Source: Archangium gephyra (GTDB taxonomy: Bacteria; Myxococcota; Myxococcia; Myxococcales; Myxococcaceae). Taken from it: 64,000 bases of DNA. The stretch covers positions 9,200,501 through 9,264,500 of the forward strand of contig NZ_CP011509.1 of the NCBI RefSeq assembly GCF_001027285.1, written 5' to 3'. Numbering within the stretch: position 1 is the first letter of the stretch; the number at the start of each line of letters is the position of its first letter. The notes under the pieces were generated by a model. The model ran no database searches. It was not told the origin of the DNA and saw only the letters and a list, made by a program, of their open reading frames with translations. Positions 28,229-41,694 of the stretch are shown here, piece after piece. A program made the position numbers and the translations under genes.

Positions 28229-28741
28229 ATGATGGATGCCGCGGTCATCGCACTTCCTCCCTTCGCCGAGCTGTACCGCCAGTACCGCACACGGGCACTG
28301 GCCATCGCACGCCGCATCGTGGGCGATGCGGACGAGGCGGAGGATGTGGTGCAGGACGTCTTCACCCGGCTGGCCCAACGCCCCACCGGCTTCGACGGCC
28401 GCTCGTCGTGCACCACGTGGTTGCATCGTGTGATGGTGAACAGCAGCATCAACTGGTTGCGGGCCCGCAAGCGCCGCGAGCGGTTGCAGCACGAGCCCGA
28501 GAGCCCGGCCTCCCCAGAGGCCCAGGCCGTGGGCGCCGAGATGCAGCGTCACTTCGAGGAGGCCCTGGACAAGGTCAGTGAGCAGCAGCGCCAGGTGCTG
28601 TGGCTGCGCGAGATGCGCGGCTACAGCTACCCGGAGATCGCCGCCATGTTGCGCATCCCCGAGGGCACCGTGAAGAGCGCCCTGCACCGGGGCCGGCAGC
28701 GCGCCCTCGCCGAGCTGGAGGAGCGCGGTCAGCAGCCGTGA
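28229..28741 (+). CDS. ECF-type RNA polymerase sigma factor
   Basis: A 170-residue sigma-70-family factor of the extracytoplasmic-function group. Region 2 (ELYRQYRTRALAIARRIVG, DADEAEDVVQDVFTRL) and region 4 (SEQQRQVLWLREMRGYSYPE, IAAMLRIPEGTVKSALHRGR) are both present, with no region 1.1 or 3. The start is the first of two ATGs behind AGGAGG. No anti-sigma gene is adjacent: downstream are terminators and a convergent gene. Control must therefore be by another route. The gap to the FHA activator is 92 bases. Confidence 0.92.
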   Translation: MMDAAVIALPPFAELYRQYRTRALAIARRIVGDADEAEDVVQDVFTRLAQRPTGFDGRSSCTTWLHRVMVNSSINWLRARKRRERLQHEPESPASPEAQAVGAEMQRHFEEALDKVSEQQRQVLWLREMRGYSYPEIAAMLRIPEGTVKSALHRGRQRALAELEERGQQP

Positions 28742-28760
28742 GGCTGCGGTGGTGAAGTGA

Positions 28761-28837
28761 AGGGTGCCACGGCCCGGAACCCGGGATGCGTGGCACCCTC
28801 ACCCTGTCCCTCTCCCGAGGGGAGAGGGGTTTTGTTT
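28761..28837 (+). terminator. Tandem hairpins with T-rich tail after ECF sigma gene
   Basis: The first hairpin has 11-base arms, AGGGTGCCACG (28761-28771) and CGTGGCACCCT (28789-28799). The second has CCCTCTCC and GGAGAGGGG arms, then TTTTGTTT (28830-28837), a classical intrinsic terminator. The second hairpin is a copy of the dispersed CCTCTCCC repeat (28795-28829). Confidence 0.75.
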
Positions 28838-28841
28838 GGGC

Positions 28842-29513
28842 TCAGTCCTCCGACTTGGAGCCCACGAAGGCGTCTTCCTTGTCGCGGAACAGCAGGTTGA
28901 AGCTCGTCAGCGAGCCGTAGATGCGGGTGATGTAGCTCTGCATCTCCACCTTCTCGGCGTCCGTCAGCTTCGGGTGCGCGTTGAGCTTCTGCTCCATCAC
29001 CCGCAGCTTGTCGCGCACCATGACGATCTTGTGGAAGAAGGCGTCGATGGGCAGGTCCTTGCCCTGCACGTCCGCCTTGCCGGGCACCAGCTTGATGCTG
29101 CCCCCCTCCCACTTGTTGGCCAGCGGCGGGGCCTCACCGCCCTCGCCCACCGCCTCCCGGATCAGCTCCATCAACTCCGCGCGCGTCATGTTCAGCTCCA
29201 GGCCTTCCAGGTCCACCACTTCATTCGGATCCCGCTCCCGCCGCCGCACCACCGGCGCCACGCCGCGCACCGTCCGCTCGCGCCGCGACGAGTCCGGCGG
29301 CAGGGCCTTGGCGGCCACACCCCGGGGCAGGAACTTGTTGCACAGCGGCGCCGAGGGCGGGAACAGCCCCCGCTCCGCCTGCAACCGGCAGACGCCCACC
29401 CAGCCCCGGTGATCCACCGAGTGCGCCGCCCACAGCTTGCAGTTGCCGCACACCTTCTCCTCCGGCCCGAAGACCGGCAGGGGCGGCGGGTTGCTCCCGG
29501 CCCCGTCCGACAT
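28842..29513 (-). CDS. Conserved hypothetical protein with N-terminal four-Cys motif
   Basis: Not recognised. The 223-residue product has four Cys in the first 60 residues (C22 and C25 in VCGNCKLW, C42 in GVCRL, C58 in PLCNKF), spaced as in small zinc or iron-sulfur sites. An Arg-rich linker (RRERTVRGVAPVVRRRERDP) and a helical second half follow (MTRAELMELIREAVGEG, FFHKIVMVRDKLRVMEQKLN). There is no signal peptide. Its ATG shares a base with the stop of the S46 peptidase gene (TGATG), so the two are translationally coupled. This suggests a cytoplasmic partner or regulator of that peptidase. Confidence 0.72.
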   Translation of the reverse strand: MSDGAGSNPPPLPVFGPEEKVCGNCKLWAAHSVDHRGWVGVCRLQAERGLFPPSAPLCNKFLPRGVAAKALPPDSSRRERTVRGVAPVVRRRERDPNEVVDLEGLELNMTRAELMELIREAVGEGGEAPPLANKWEGGSIKLVPGKADVQGKDLPIDAFFHKIVMVRDKLRVMEQKLNAHPKLTDAEKVEMQSYITRIYGSLTSFNLLFRDKEDAFVGSKSED

Positions 29514-31684
29514 CAGCGGCGCTCCTGGGCCTTGGGACCCTTGCGCACGCCCAGCTCACGCAGCAGCCCGTCGGCGTCCTCGACCTGATCCAACAGCCAC
29601 AGCACGTAGCGCACGTCCACGTTCACGTTGCGCGCCACGTCCGGGTTGTAGCCGAAGTCATTCGCCACGTTCTCCCACACGCGGTCGAAGTTGATGCCCA
29701 CCAGCTGGCCCTTGCCGTTCACCGTGGGGCTGCCCGAGTTGCCGCCCGTGGTGTCCGCGTCCGCCAGGAAGTTCACCGGCACGTCCTTGAGCCGCTTGTC
29801 CACCCAGGGCCCGTGCTTCTTCGCCTCGGCCGCGGCGGCCACCTTCTCCGGCACGGCGAAGGGCGCCTGGCCCGTGTGCTTCTCCATCACGCCCGCCAGC
29901 GTCGTCTGCGGCGTGTAGAGGGCCCCGTCCCGAGGCGCGTACCCCTTCACCTTCGCGAACGACACCCGCAGGGTGCTGTTGGCATCCGGCGCCACCGGCT
30001 TGCCCGCGTGCGCCATCACCGCCCGGCGCCACTGCGGCATCAACCGCACGTTCGCGCCCGCGCGCCGGTCCCGCTGCTCCTCCAGCGCCACCACCTCCGC
30101 CGACAGCTCCAGCCCGAAGTCCAGCAGCGGATCCTTCCGCGCCCGGAGCTGCGCCTCCGTCTCACCGGCCATCTTCTGGCGCTCGGACAGTTCCAGCACC
30201 TTGGTATTGGCGTACAGGGCGTCGAGCTTCGCGGACACCTCCTTCTCCGCGTACGTCCGGCCGAAGTACTTGTCGATCGCCGCGATGCGCTCGCCCGCGC
30301 CGAGCCCCTGCGCGCGCCGCACCAGCGCGAGGAACATCCGCTTGTCCGCCGCCGTGAAGAGGTTCTTCTGCTCGCGCTCCAACCGGTCCGCCAGCCGGGG
30401 CAGCTCGCGCTCCATGAACTCGGGCCGGCGCTCGAGGTCCGGCTTCGCCCGCTCCTGCGACAGCCGCGCCAGCATTACCGCCAGCCCCGGAGCCTTCACC
30501 GCGCCCCGCACCGTGTCGAGGAGGAACTCGCGCTCGAACGTCTTCGCCCGCTCCGCCTGCAGCGACAGGAGCTCCGCACGGGCACTGAGCGCGCCCGCGT
30601 GCTCCTTGCGCTTCTCCGCCCAGGCCACCACCGCGGCCTCGGACTCGCGCTGCTTCTGCACGATGCGTCCGCGCTTGAGCCCGGCCAGCTGCCCGCCCGA
30701 GTTCTTGTAGCGGTTGCGCATGGCCTTGAGGTTCGAGGCCACGGCGATCTTCCCCGCCGGATCCTTCTCGCCCTCCTCCTCGAGGATGCGGATGAGCTCG
30801 CCGTACACGTCGATGACGCGCGGGTAGAAGCGCGACTGGCGCTCGGCCATGTCCTCGGCCAGCAGCGCGCGGAAGGTGGTGCCGGGGTAGCCCAGCACCA
30901 TCACGAAGTCGTCCGGCTTCACGCCCTCGGTGGCCAGCGGGAAGAAGAACTCCGCCTTGTAGGGCACGTTCTGGGCGCTGTACTTCGCCGCCGAGCCGTC
31001 CGGCGCCGAGTAGGCACGGATGATGGAGAAGTCACCGGTGTGGCGCGGCCACGTCCAGTTGTCCTCGTCGCCGCCGTACTCGCCCACCCCGCGCGGCGGT
31101 GCGTACACCAGCCGCACGTCCGCCAGCTCCACCGAGTCGCTCAGCACGAACTGCACGCCGCCGTCGAAGCTGGCCACCCGGCAGCGCGTGGCCGGACGCT
31201 TCTCGCACTCGGCGACCAGCTCCTTCTCCTTGCGCTCCAGCGCCTTCTGACGCGTGAGGTCATCCGCGCCCTCGGGCACCGCGGCGTACATCTCCTTCGT
31301 CACGTCGGTGAAGCTGCGCGGCACGTGGATGCGCGAGCCCTGGCCCGGCAGCTCCTCCTCGCGGCCCTTCGCGAGGAAGCCCTGGGTGATGAGGTCGCGC
31401 TGCGGCGTGCTGTGCTCCTGGAGGATGGGGAAGACACAGTGGTGGTTGGTGATGACCAGGCCCGTCTCGGCGATGAAGGCGCCCGTGCAGCCGTTCACGC
31501 TCACCGCGCCGGCCAGCAGGCCCGTGCCCCGCTTGGGATCCCACAGCCGCGTGGGCGGCACCTGGAGACCCTGGGCCTTGAGCCACGCCGGATCGAGCTC
31601 GAGGACCTGTTGGGGGGTCCACTTCCCTTCCCCGGCCAGGGCCGGGGCAGCCACGAGTGAAAGGAGCAGGAGCGTCTTCTTCAT
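29513..31684 (-). CDS. S46-family dipeptidyl-peptidase, DPP11-like
   Basis: A 723-residue periplasmic or secreted serine peptidase of family S46 (DPP7/DPP11), which removes dipeptides from peptide N-termini. The Sec signal is MKKTLLLLSLVAAPALA. The catalytic His lies in VITNHHCVF (81-82) and the nucleophile Ser650 in TGGNSGSP. Eighteen residues after the Ser is Arg668 (GINFDRVW). In characterised S46 enzymes, Arg at this position (Arg673 of DPP11) selects Asp or Glu at P1, while DPP7 has Gly. The length is normal. It is the first gene of a two-gene unit with the four-Cys protein. Confidence 0.93.
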   Translation of the reverse strand: MKKTLLLLSLVAAPALAGEGKWTPQQVLELDPAWLKAQGLQVPPTRLWDPKRGTGLLAGAVSVNGCTGAFIAETGLVITNHHCVFPILQEHSTPQRDLITQGFLAKGREEELPGQGSRIHVPRSFTDVTKEMYAAVPEGADDLTRQKALERKEKELVAECEKRPATRCRVASFDGGVQFVLSDSVELADVRLVYAPPRGVGEYGGDEDNWTWPRHTGDFSIIRAYSAPDGSAAKYSAQNVPYKAEFFFPLATEGVKPDDFVMVLGYPGTTFRALLAEDMAERQSRFYPRVIDVYGELIRILEEEGEKDPAGKIAVASNLKAMRNRYKNSGGQLAGLKRGRIVQKQRESEAAVVAWAEKRKEHAGALSARAELLSLQAERAKTFEREFLLDTVRGAVKAPGLAVMLARLSQERAKPDLERRPEFMERELPRLADRLEREQKNLFTAADKRMFLALVRRAQGLGAGERIAAIDKYFGRTYAEKEVSAKLDALYANTKVLELSERQKMAGETEAQLRARKDPLLDFGLELSAEVVALEEQRDRRAGANVRLMPQWRRAVMAHAGKPVAPDANSTLRVSFAKVKGYAPRDGALYTPQTTLAGVMEKHTGQAPFAVPEKVAAAAEAKKHGPWVDKRLKDVPVNFLADADTTGGNSGSPTVNGKGQLVGINFDRVWENVANDFGYNPDVARNVNVDVRYVLWLLDQVEDADGLLRELGVRKGPKAQERR

Positions 31685-31823
31685 CGTGCCCCCTCCCTAC
31701 CGCGTCTTCCGCCCGCAGGCGACCGTCTTGGACGTCCGGGACGCCCGCCCACCCTCCTGCCGTCCCCGGGTGGGGAGCCAGGCCCCTGGAAGAAGCCGGG
31801 GGCAGGCGTGTTCTGGGACCCGC

Positions 31824-32555
31824 ATGCAGACCTCGAGCGGCTCCAAGTTGGACTTCGGCCGGGTGGCCCTTCTCCTCGTGCTCCTGGGGGCGGGCTGGTA
31901 CTTCTGGGACTCGCCCGTGGTGTGGCCCCTGAAGTTGCTGGTGGTGATGATGCACGAGGGTGGACACGCACTCGCCACCCTGCTCGCCGGGGGCGCGGTG
32001 GACCGCGTCACGCTGTCCGCGACCGGCTCCGCGGCCTGTCTGTCCCACCTGCCCACCGGCCGGATGGCGCAGGTGGCCGTGTACTCCGCCGGCTACGTGG
32101 GCAGCGCGCTCGCCGGAGCCTTCCTGCTGCTGGCCACCTACCGCTTCCGGATGCGCCGCCTCGTGCTCGCCACCGCGTGCGGGGGCCTCGCGGTGATGGG
32201 CGTCCTCTACGCGGGCGACAGCGTCACCCTGGGCTTCTGCATGGGCACCGCGCTCGTGCTGGGGCTCGCGGCGAAGTACCTCCCGGACGGGGGCGTGGAC
32301 ATGCTCAACCTCCTGCTCGCCGCCTTCTCCGCCCTCTACGTGGCGTTCGAGCTGCGCTCGGACCTGGGGAACGGCGCCGCCCGCTCCGTCAGCGACGCGG
32401 CCCTGCTCGCCCGCCTCACCCCCGTGCCCTCGTGGGCCTGGGCCGCGCTCTGGTCGTTCGTCTCGCTCGCGCTGCTCGGCCTCTTCGCCCGCTGGTCCCT
32501 GCGCGCCGCGCGCCCCGAGGGCCTCGGCTTCTCGCTGACCTCCGGCCGCCGGTAG
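31824..32555 (+). CDS. M50-like membrane metalloprotease-family protein
   Basis: A 243-residue polytopic membrane protein with about six hydrophobic segments. The zinc motif H44-E45-x-x-H48 is present in VMMHEGGHALATLLAGG inside a membrane helix, as in the M50B group of site-2-protease-like proteins. The second M50 motif (NxxPxxxLDG) is not evident, so catalysis is uncertain. M50B-like proteins of this compact type are often of unknown role. The start is the ATG at 31824, divergent from the S46 gene. The longer upstream open frame is antisense to that gene. It converges on the metallo-beta-lactamase gene with six bases between them. Confidence 0.78.
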   Translation: MQTSSGSKLDFGRVALLLVLLGAGWYFWDSPVVWPLKLLVVMMHEGGHALATLLAGGAVDRVTLSATGSAACLSHLPTGRMAQVAVYSAGYVGSALAGAFLLLATYRFRMRRLVLATACGGLAVMGVLYAGDSVTLGFCMGTALVLGLAAKYLPDGGVDMLNLLLAAFSALYVAFELRSDLGNGAARSVSDAALLARLTPVPSWAWAALWSFVSLALLGLFARWSLRAARPEGLGFSLTSGRR

Positions 32556-32561
32556 GGGCGC

Positions 32562-33227
32562 TCAGCGCCTCGGACGCATCCGGTAGGCCACGAAGGCCGA
32601 CACGTCCGGGAAGGCGAAGTACGGGTTGTGCTGGCGCACGTCGCTCATGGCCGCCACCGGCACGCTCGCGTAGTCATGCCCGGGGAAGAGCCGGGTGCTG
32701 TCCGGCACCTTGAGCAACACCTGCGACAGCGAGCGGTACATCGCCTCCGGGTCTCCCCCGCGCATGTCGCACCGCCCGCAGCCGTTGATGAAGACGGTAT
32801 CCCCCGACACCAGCGCGTCCTGGGCCAGCAGGCAGTGCGAGCCCGGTGTATGCCCCGGGGTGTGCAGGGCCTGGAAGCTCCGCCCGCCCACCGTGAGGGT
32901 GTCCCCCGGCCCCAGCTGACGCAGCGCGCCGGACGCCAGCTCGCGCAGGTCCGCCGAGAAGTCCACCTCGGCGCGCTGGGCGTACACGGGGACGTCATGG
33001 TTCGAGAGCAGCTCGGGGATGCCGTTGGTGTGGTCACCGTGGCAGTGGGAGACGAAGACGCCCACCAGGCGCTTGCCGTCCTCCACGAGGGCCTTCTCGA
33101 TGGCGTTCACGTCCCACGCGGGGTCCACCACCAACACCTCGTCCGAGTCCTTCGGGCCCACCAGGTACACGAAGTTGTCCATCGACCCGAGCTTCAACTG
33201 GCGCACGTACAGAGCTTCCATTGGCAT
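32562..33227 (-). CDS. Metallo-beta-lactamase-fold hydrolase (glyoxalase II-like)
   Basis: A 221-residue MBL-fold protein with all metal ligands visible: H61-x-H63-x-D65-H66 in VSHCHGDHTNG, H126 in HTPGHTPGS, D143 in VSGDTVF and H184 in LFPGHDY. This is the set shared by glyoxalase II (hydroxyacylglutathione hydrolase) and ETHE1-type persulfide dioxygenases. The segment INGCGRCDMRGGDPEAMYRS resembles the latter group. The glyoxalase II C-terminal helical domain is missing. It is cytoplasmic, and thioester hydrolysis or persulfide oxidation are both possible. A second Met at residue 3 could be the start. Confidence 0.88.
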   Translation of the reverse strand: MPMEALYVRQLKLGSMDNFVYLVGPKDSDEVLVVDPAWDVNAIEKALVEDGKRLVGVFVSHCHGDHTNGIPELLSNHDVPVYAQRAEVDFSADLRELASGALRQLGPGDTLTVGGRSFQALHTPGHTPGSHCLLAQDALVSGDTVFINGCGRCDMRGGDPEAMYRSLSQVLLKVPDSTRLFPGHDYASVPVAAMSDVRQHNPYFAFPDVSAFVAYRMRPRR

Positions 33228-33361
33228 CCTCCCAGGCGGCGCTCCACTTCACTGCGTCCGGCCCTCCAGTGTATGCGCCGCGGGCGAGCCGGGAACCTCT
33301 CTTGAGCAGGAACAGCGCTTCGCATTTGAATGCCCCCCCTTTCCCCGTCGAGGAGACGCCC

Positions 33362-34039
33362 TTGAAGAGACCGCTGCTCCCCCTGGCCCTCACCCTGCTC
33401 GCCACGAGTGCCATGGCCAAGGACCGGGCCACCTTGCGCTACACGCCGTCGGAGGACGAGGAGCGTCCCGTCGTGGTGGACGCGACGGTGGGCCCCCAGG
33501 GCGGCGACTTCGCGCTGCGGCTGCGCTTCCAGAAGCCCCCCTTCGGCCAGGAGTGCGGCACGCGCTGCGCCAACGCGACCGTGCTGCTCGACACGGATGC
33601 GAACGTCCGCTCGGGCCTGAAGCTCTCCGACAAGGCCCCCGAGAACGGCGCGGACCTGGCCATCATCATCCAGGGGACGCGCGACATGTCCGGCGCGAGC
33701 TCGGACAACTTCCTGCGCGTGAAGGTGAGGCAACTCGCGGACGGGGCCCGCACCGTGGAGGAGGGCGAGTTGATCGCCGAGTTGGATCACCGGCGCGACG
33801 CCGACCGCGTCCACATCGAGGACAGCACCGTCTTCCTGCTCATCGACGCGAGCAACAACGTGCCCTCGGGCCGCAAGGTGCGCGTCGTGTATCACCCGCC
33901 CGGCGGCAAGGCGCTCCAGGCCACCATCCCCGGCATGCTCAGCGGCAGTGCGAACAGCGGCAAGGTGATGATCTTCCGCCGCGGCGGCTGGGGGACGGCG
34001 CGCCAGGGCGGCCAGCGCGTGGGGGGCGAGAGCAAGTAG
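33362..34039 (+). CDS. Secreted protein of unknown function, TTG start
   Basis: Not recognised. I place the start at TTG 33362: AGGAG lies six bases upstream and the frame opens directly into a Sec signal (KRPLLPLALTLLATSAMA, cleavage before KDRAT). The longer upstream reading has no signal peptide and overlaps the neighbouring promoter. The 225-residue product has two Cys close together (ECGTRC) and beta-rich segments such as DFALRLRFQKPPFGQ and RVHIEDSTVFLLIDASNN. The last 30 residues are Gly/Arg-rich. It stands alone, with a long gene-free stretch after it. Confidence 0.7.
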   Translation: MKRPLLPLALTLLATSAMAKDRATLRYTPSEDEERPVVVDATVGPQGGDFALRLRFQKPPFGQECGTRCANATVLLDTDANVRSGLKLSDKAPENGADLAIIIQGTRDMSGASSDNFLRVKVRQLADGARTVEEGELIAELDHRRDADRVHIEDSTVFLLIDASNNVPSGRKVRVVYHPPGGKALQATIPGMLSGSANSGKVMIFRRGGWGTARQGGQRVGGESK

Positions 34040-34524
34040 GCACGCACACCCGCCCAGCCGGCGGCGGGGACATGGACTGGCTCCCGGGCGGGAGGGCGGA
34101 AGGCCCGTCCTCACGCCAGCCCGCTCGCCTGATGTCCTGCCGGGTGGGTGAACCACCCAGGTTGTGTCAGACCCCCGAGGCAGTATCCGCCCATGGTTGT
34201 TGGAGGCGGTTCCAGGCCCCTTCGGGCGGGTTCCTCCTCTGACGCTCAGTGCGTCCCCGAGCCCACCCGTCGTCCCGGTCCCAACCCAGGCAGGCGAGCG
34301 TGACGGCCCCACCTCCGAGGCCTTCCATCACTCGATTTCTTGGCCCCGAATACTGAACATGCGTATAGCTACCCCACCCCCGAGGCGTTGCAACCCCTCG
34401 AATTTGTTCCCTTTCACTGTGGGCCGTGGTACTCCCGCCGGCTCATCACTTTCCGTCCCGGGCCCGGAGTGCGCGAGCCGCGCCCCGCGTTCCAGAGGGA
34501 TACGGACGGTCCTGACCTGAACAC
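34040..34524. other. Gene-free 485-base stretch before the topoisomerase genes
   Basis: I see no supported open frame in this stretch. It contains one short hairpin (GGGTGG and CCACCC, 34142-34158). The last 200 bases are less GC-rich and should hold the promoter for the topoisomerase operon. No clear -35/-10 pair could be named. Confidence 0.5.
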
Positions 34525-38865
<4,341 letters not shown>

Positions 38866-38928
38866 GAGCCGAGGGGCCCCAGGCGGGGCATGGTGCGCGG
38901 GCCCCTGGCTCGGCTAGCATCATGCCCC

Positions 38929-40376
38929 GTGCGACTGAAGACCCCCCTCGCCCTTTCGCTCGCGCTGCTGCTGGGCACGGCCTCCGGTGTCACCGAGGCC
39001 GCGCCCCGCCGTGGTTCGTCCGCTTCGGCCCGCAAGGCGAAGAAGAAGAAGACGCCCGCCACCGAGCAGAGTGCCACCGTGGAGGAGTCCACCGAGACTC
39101 CGGCCAGCGAGGAGCCCCCGCCAGCGGCGGATGCGCCCGTGGCACCCCGGACGACGCTCGCGCCGGCCTCGGCCGCTCCCGTGGAAGCCGCTCCCACGCC
39201 TCCGGAACCAGCGGCCCAGCCCGCGCCCCCCACCTGGGCGGGCAGCGTGGCGGTGCTGGCCGTCCCCTCGAAGCCGCAGGCCACCCCGTCCGCCGCCCGT
39301 GTCGAGACCGACCTGCGTGCCGCGCTCGGCGCCCGGGCGGAGGTGCGGCTGGTGGACCTCGGCGCCCTCTTCCCCCCCCGCCCCCGGCGTCCCTGGCGCC
39401 GGGTGATGCCCTCTTCGACGAGGGCAAGGGCCTCTACGACAACCTGGACCCGGAGGCCGCGGCGAAGAAGTTCTCCGAGGCGGTGGCCTTCTACGAGCGC
39501 TACCCGGTGGAGACGAAGCCGGAGCGGCTGGCCCGCGTCTACGTCTTCCTGGGCGCCTCCCGGCTGCTCAATGGCGACACCGCCGGGGCCCAGGAGGCCT
39601 TCACCCGGGCGCAGCTCGTGGCCCCCTCCCTCCAGCCCGAGTCCGAGCTCTTCGGGCAGGACGTGCACGACGCCTTCAACGCCGCGAAGGTGGCCCTGTC
39701 CGGCCAGCCACGCGGCACGCTCTCCATCGACTCCGTGCCCTCCGGCGCGCAGGTGGTGATGAAGGGCGAGCGGCTCGGCACCACGCCGCTGAAGGACGTG
39801 GAGCTCGCGCCCGGCCCCCACCCGGTGGTGCTCACCCTCCCCGGCTACGTCCCCTTCGGCGTCTTCCAGCCGGTGGCGCCCTCCCAGCGCGGCGAGCTGC
39901 GCCACACGCTGGTGCCCACCCCCGGCCTGGCCGCGGCGCGGAGCCTGGCCGCCCACGTGTCCACCTCCCGGTCTCTCGGGTCCGATACGCTCCCGCCCGA
40001 AGTGGCGGAGCTCGGCGAGAAGCTCGGCGCGCGCTACGTGGTGCTCGCCCGGGTGGAGCAGGATCGCCGTGGCCGCGTCGAGGCCGTGCTGGATGCCTGG
40101 GACGTTCAGCTGAAGCACCGCCTGCGCGGCGTGGAATTCAACCCCGATGAGCCCCGCAGCCGGGAGAAGGCCGTGCGCAAGGTGCAGGCCTTCCTCACGG
40201 GCCAGCAGGTGCCCGGCTCGTCGCTGCCCGTGGCGCTGCCCGCGGTGATGAAGAAGCCCTGGTTCTGGGCGGCGGTGGGCGGGGTGGCGGCGGCCACCAC
40301 CGCGGGCATCCTGCTGGCGTCCCAGCCCAACAAACCCCTGGGCGCCCGGCTCGGCAACTTCGGTGCTGGTTGGTAG
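38929..40376 (+). CDS. PEGA/TPR-containing exported protein, split by a frameshift
   Basis: Two frames with good coding bias must be joined to make one protein. The first begins at GTG 38929 with a Sec signal (LKTPLALSLALLLGTASG), then a Lys/Pro/Ala-rich linker and VAVLAVPSKPQATPS. Near 39372-39379 there is a run of eight C. One more C would join it to the second frame, which ends at 40376 and carries TPR-like helices (about 39420-39690), a PEGA domain (GTLSIDSVPSGAQVVMKGER) and a C-terminal membrane helix. PEGA proteins are usually anchored to the cell surface or wall. It begins a run of three exported proteins. The frameshift may be real or a sequencing undercall. Confidence 0.68.
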
Positions 40377-40422
40377 CGCTCCCCACGGCCCCTCCGGGTC
40401 CCGCCTTTTCGAGGTCCATGTC

Positions 40423-41646
40423 ATGAAAGCCCTGGTGCTGCTGCTGCTCCCCTCCCTCGCGCTGGCGGCCCCACCGCCTCCCAAGCCCCAGCGTATCGCC
40501 TCGCTCCTCGTCCCCATGGATCCCACCGCCGAGTCGAGTGGGCCCAAGATGGAGAGCTACATGAACGAGGCCCTGGCCGAGTTCCAGAGCTACACCCTGC
40601 GCAAGCCCGAGGATCTCTTCGGGCTGCCGCAGGATGACGAGGCGCTGGTGGCGCTCAAGCGGGGCAAGCAGGGGTACGAGGAGAGCGCCGCCGCCTTCGA
40701 CAAGAAGCAGTACGAGGACGCGGAGCTGAAGATCCGCGCCACGATGAAGGAGCTGCAGAAGGCGGCCCCGGCGATGACGGCCTCGTGCAATCCGCTGTGC
40801 GACGCCACGGCCCTCTACGCCGCGGTGATGCACCAGCGCGGGGACGTGGAGGAGACGAAGCTGGCGCTGTTGGACCTGATGGCGCTCAACCCCACCTACG
40901 AGCTGGACACCAAGCGCTACAGCCGCGACTTCATCGCGCTGCGGGTGCAGGTGGCCACGGGCGTGCACGCGGCGCTGCGCGGGGGGGCGACGGTGAAGTC
41001 CCGCCCGGCCGGGGCGCGCGTCTACATCGACAACGAGTTCAAGGGCTACACGCCGGTGACGGTGTCCACGCTGCCGGTGGGCAAGCACCTGCTGCGCCTG
41101 GAGCGCCCGGGCTTCCGGGTGTACGGGCAGCTGCTCGAGGTGAGCCCGGACGACGTGGAGGCGAGTGCCGCGCTGCAGCCCACGGACGACTACAAGGCCT
41201 ATGACGCCCGGCTGGACACGGTGGCCAGCGAGGTGATGCGCGCCAACGCGACCTCCAGCCAGGCGGTGGCCGGGCTGGGCAAGGCACTCGGGCTGGAGCG
41301 GGGCTTCGTGGGCACGGTGCGCGACATTCCGGACAGCGGCACCACCGAGCTGGTGCTGGGCCTGTTCGACATGAAGGACGGCAAGCGGCTCGGCGTGCGG
41401 CGCGTGGTGTTGCAGGGCGACGAGTTCGGCCAGCTCAAGTCGGAGATGTCCCGGCTGGTCAATCACCTGCTGAACAATGCCGAGGGCGGCGCGGAGAAGC
41501 GGGTGAAGTCGTCGGATCCACTGGAGAACAGCCACGGCATGGACGAGTGGAACCGCGAGGACCGGGGCGGCAAGCGGCGCGACCAGGAGAAGAAGAGCAA
41601 GAAGGGCGATCCGCTGGAGGGAGTGAACGGTACCGAAGATTGGTGA
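40423..41646 (+). CDS. PEGA-domain exported protein
   Basis: A 407-residue protein. The ATG at 40423 begins a clean Sec signal (MKALVLLLLPSLALAA). TPR-like helices lie near 85-150, and a PEGA domain at about 187-232 is shown by VKSRPAGARVYIDNEFKGYT followed by PVTVSTLPVGKHLLRLERPG. The C-terminal tail (about 355-407) is highly charged and rich in Lys, Arg, Asp and Gly. It follows the frameshifted PEGA gene by 46 bases and precedes sppA, so the three probably form one envelope operon. The two PEGA proteins share layout and look like diverged duplicates. Confidence 0.78.
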   Translation: MKALVLLLLPSLALAAPPPPKPQRIASLLVPMDPTAESSGPKMESYMNEALAEFQSYTLRKPEDLFGLPQDDEALVALKRGKQGYEESAAAFDKKQYEDAELKIRATMKELQKAAPAMTASCNPLCDATALYAAVMHQRGDVEETKLALLDLMALNPTYELDTKRYSRDFIALRVQVATGVHAALRGGATVKSRPAGARVYIDNEFKGYTPVTVSTLPVGKHLLRLERPGFRVYGQLLEVSPDDVEASAALQPTDDYKAYDARLDTVASEVMRANATSSQAVAGLGKALGLERGFVGTVRDIPDSGTTELVLGLFDMKDGKRLGVRRVVLQGDEFGQLKSEMSRLVNHLLNNAEGGAEKRVKSSDPLENSHGMDEWNREDRGGKRRDQEKKSKKGDPLEGVNGTEDW

Positions 41647-41694
41647 GACGCGGCGCTTGTACGCCGGAGCGCGGCGCCTAGAGTCCGGAGGGCC

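Noticed and set aside
31254-31823. In-frame N-terminal extension of the M50-like protein
   Set aside because: It lies antisense to the S46 peptidase gene and lacks a ribosome site; the ATG at 31824 starts the membrane protein.
39360-39400. Programmed ribosomal frameshift in the PEGA gene
   Set aside because: No slippery heptamer with a downstream pseudoknot was evident; a homopolymer error is simpler.
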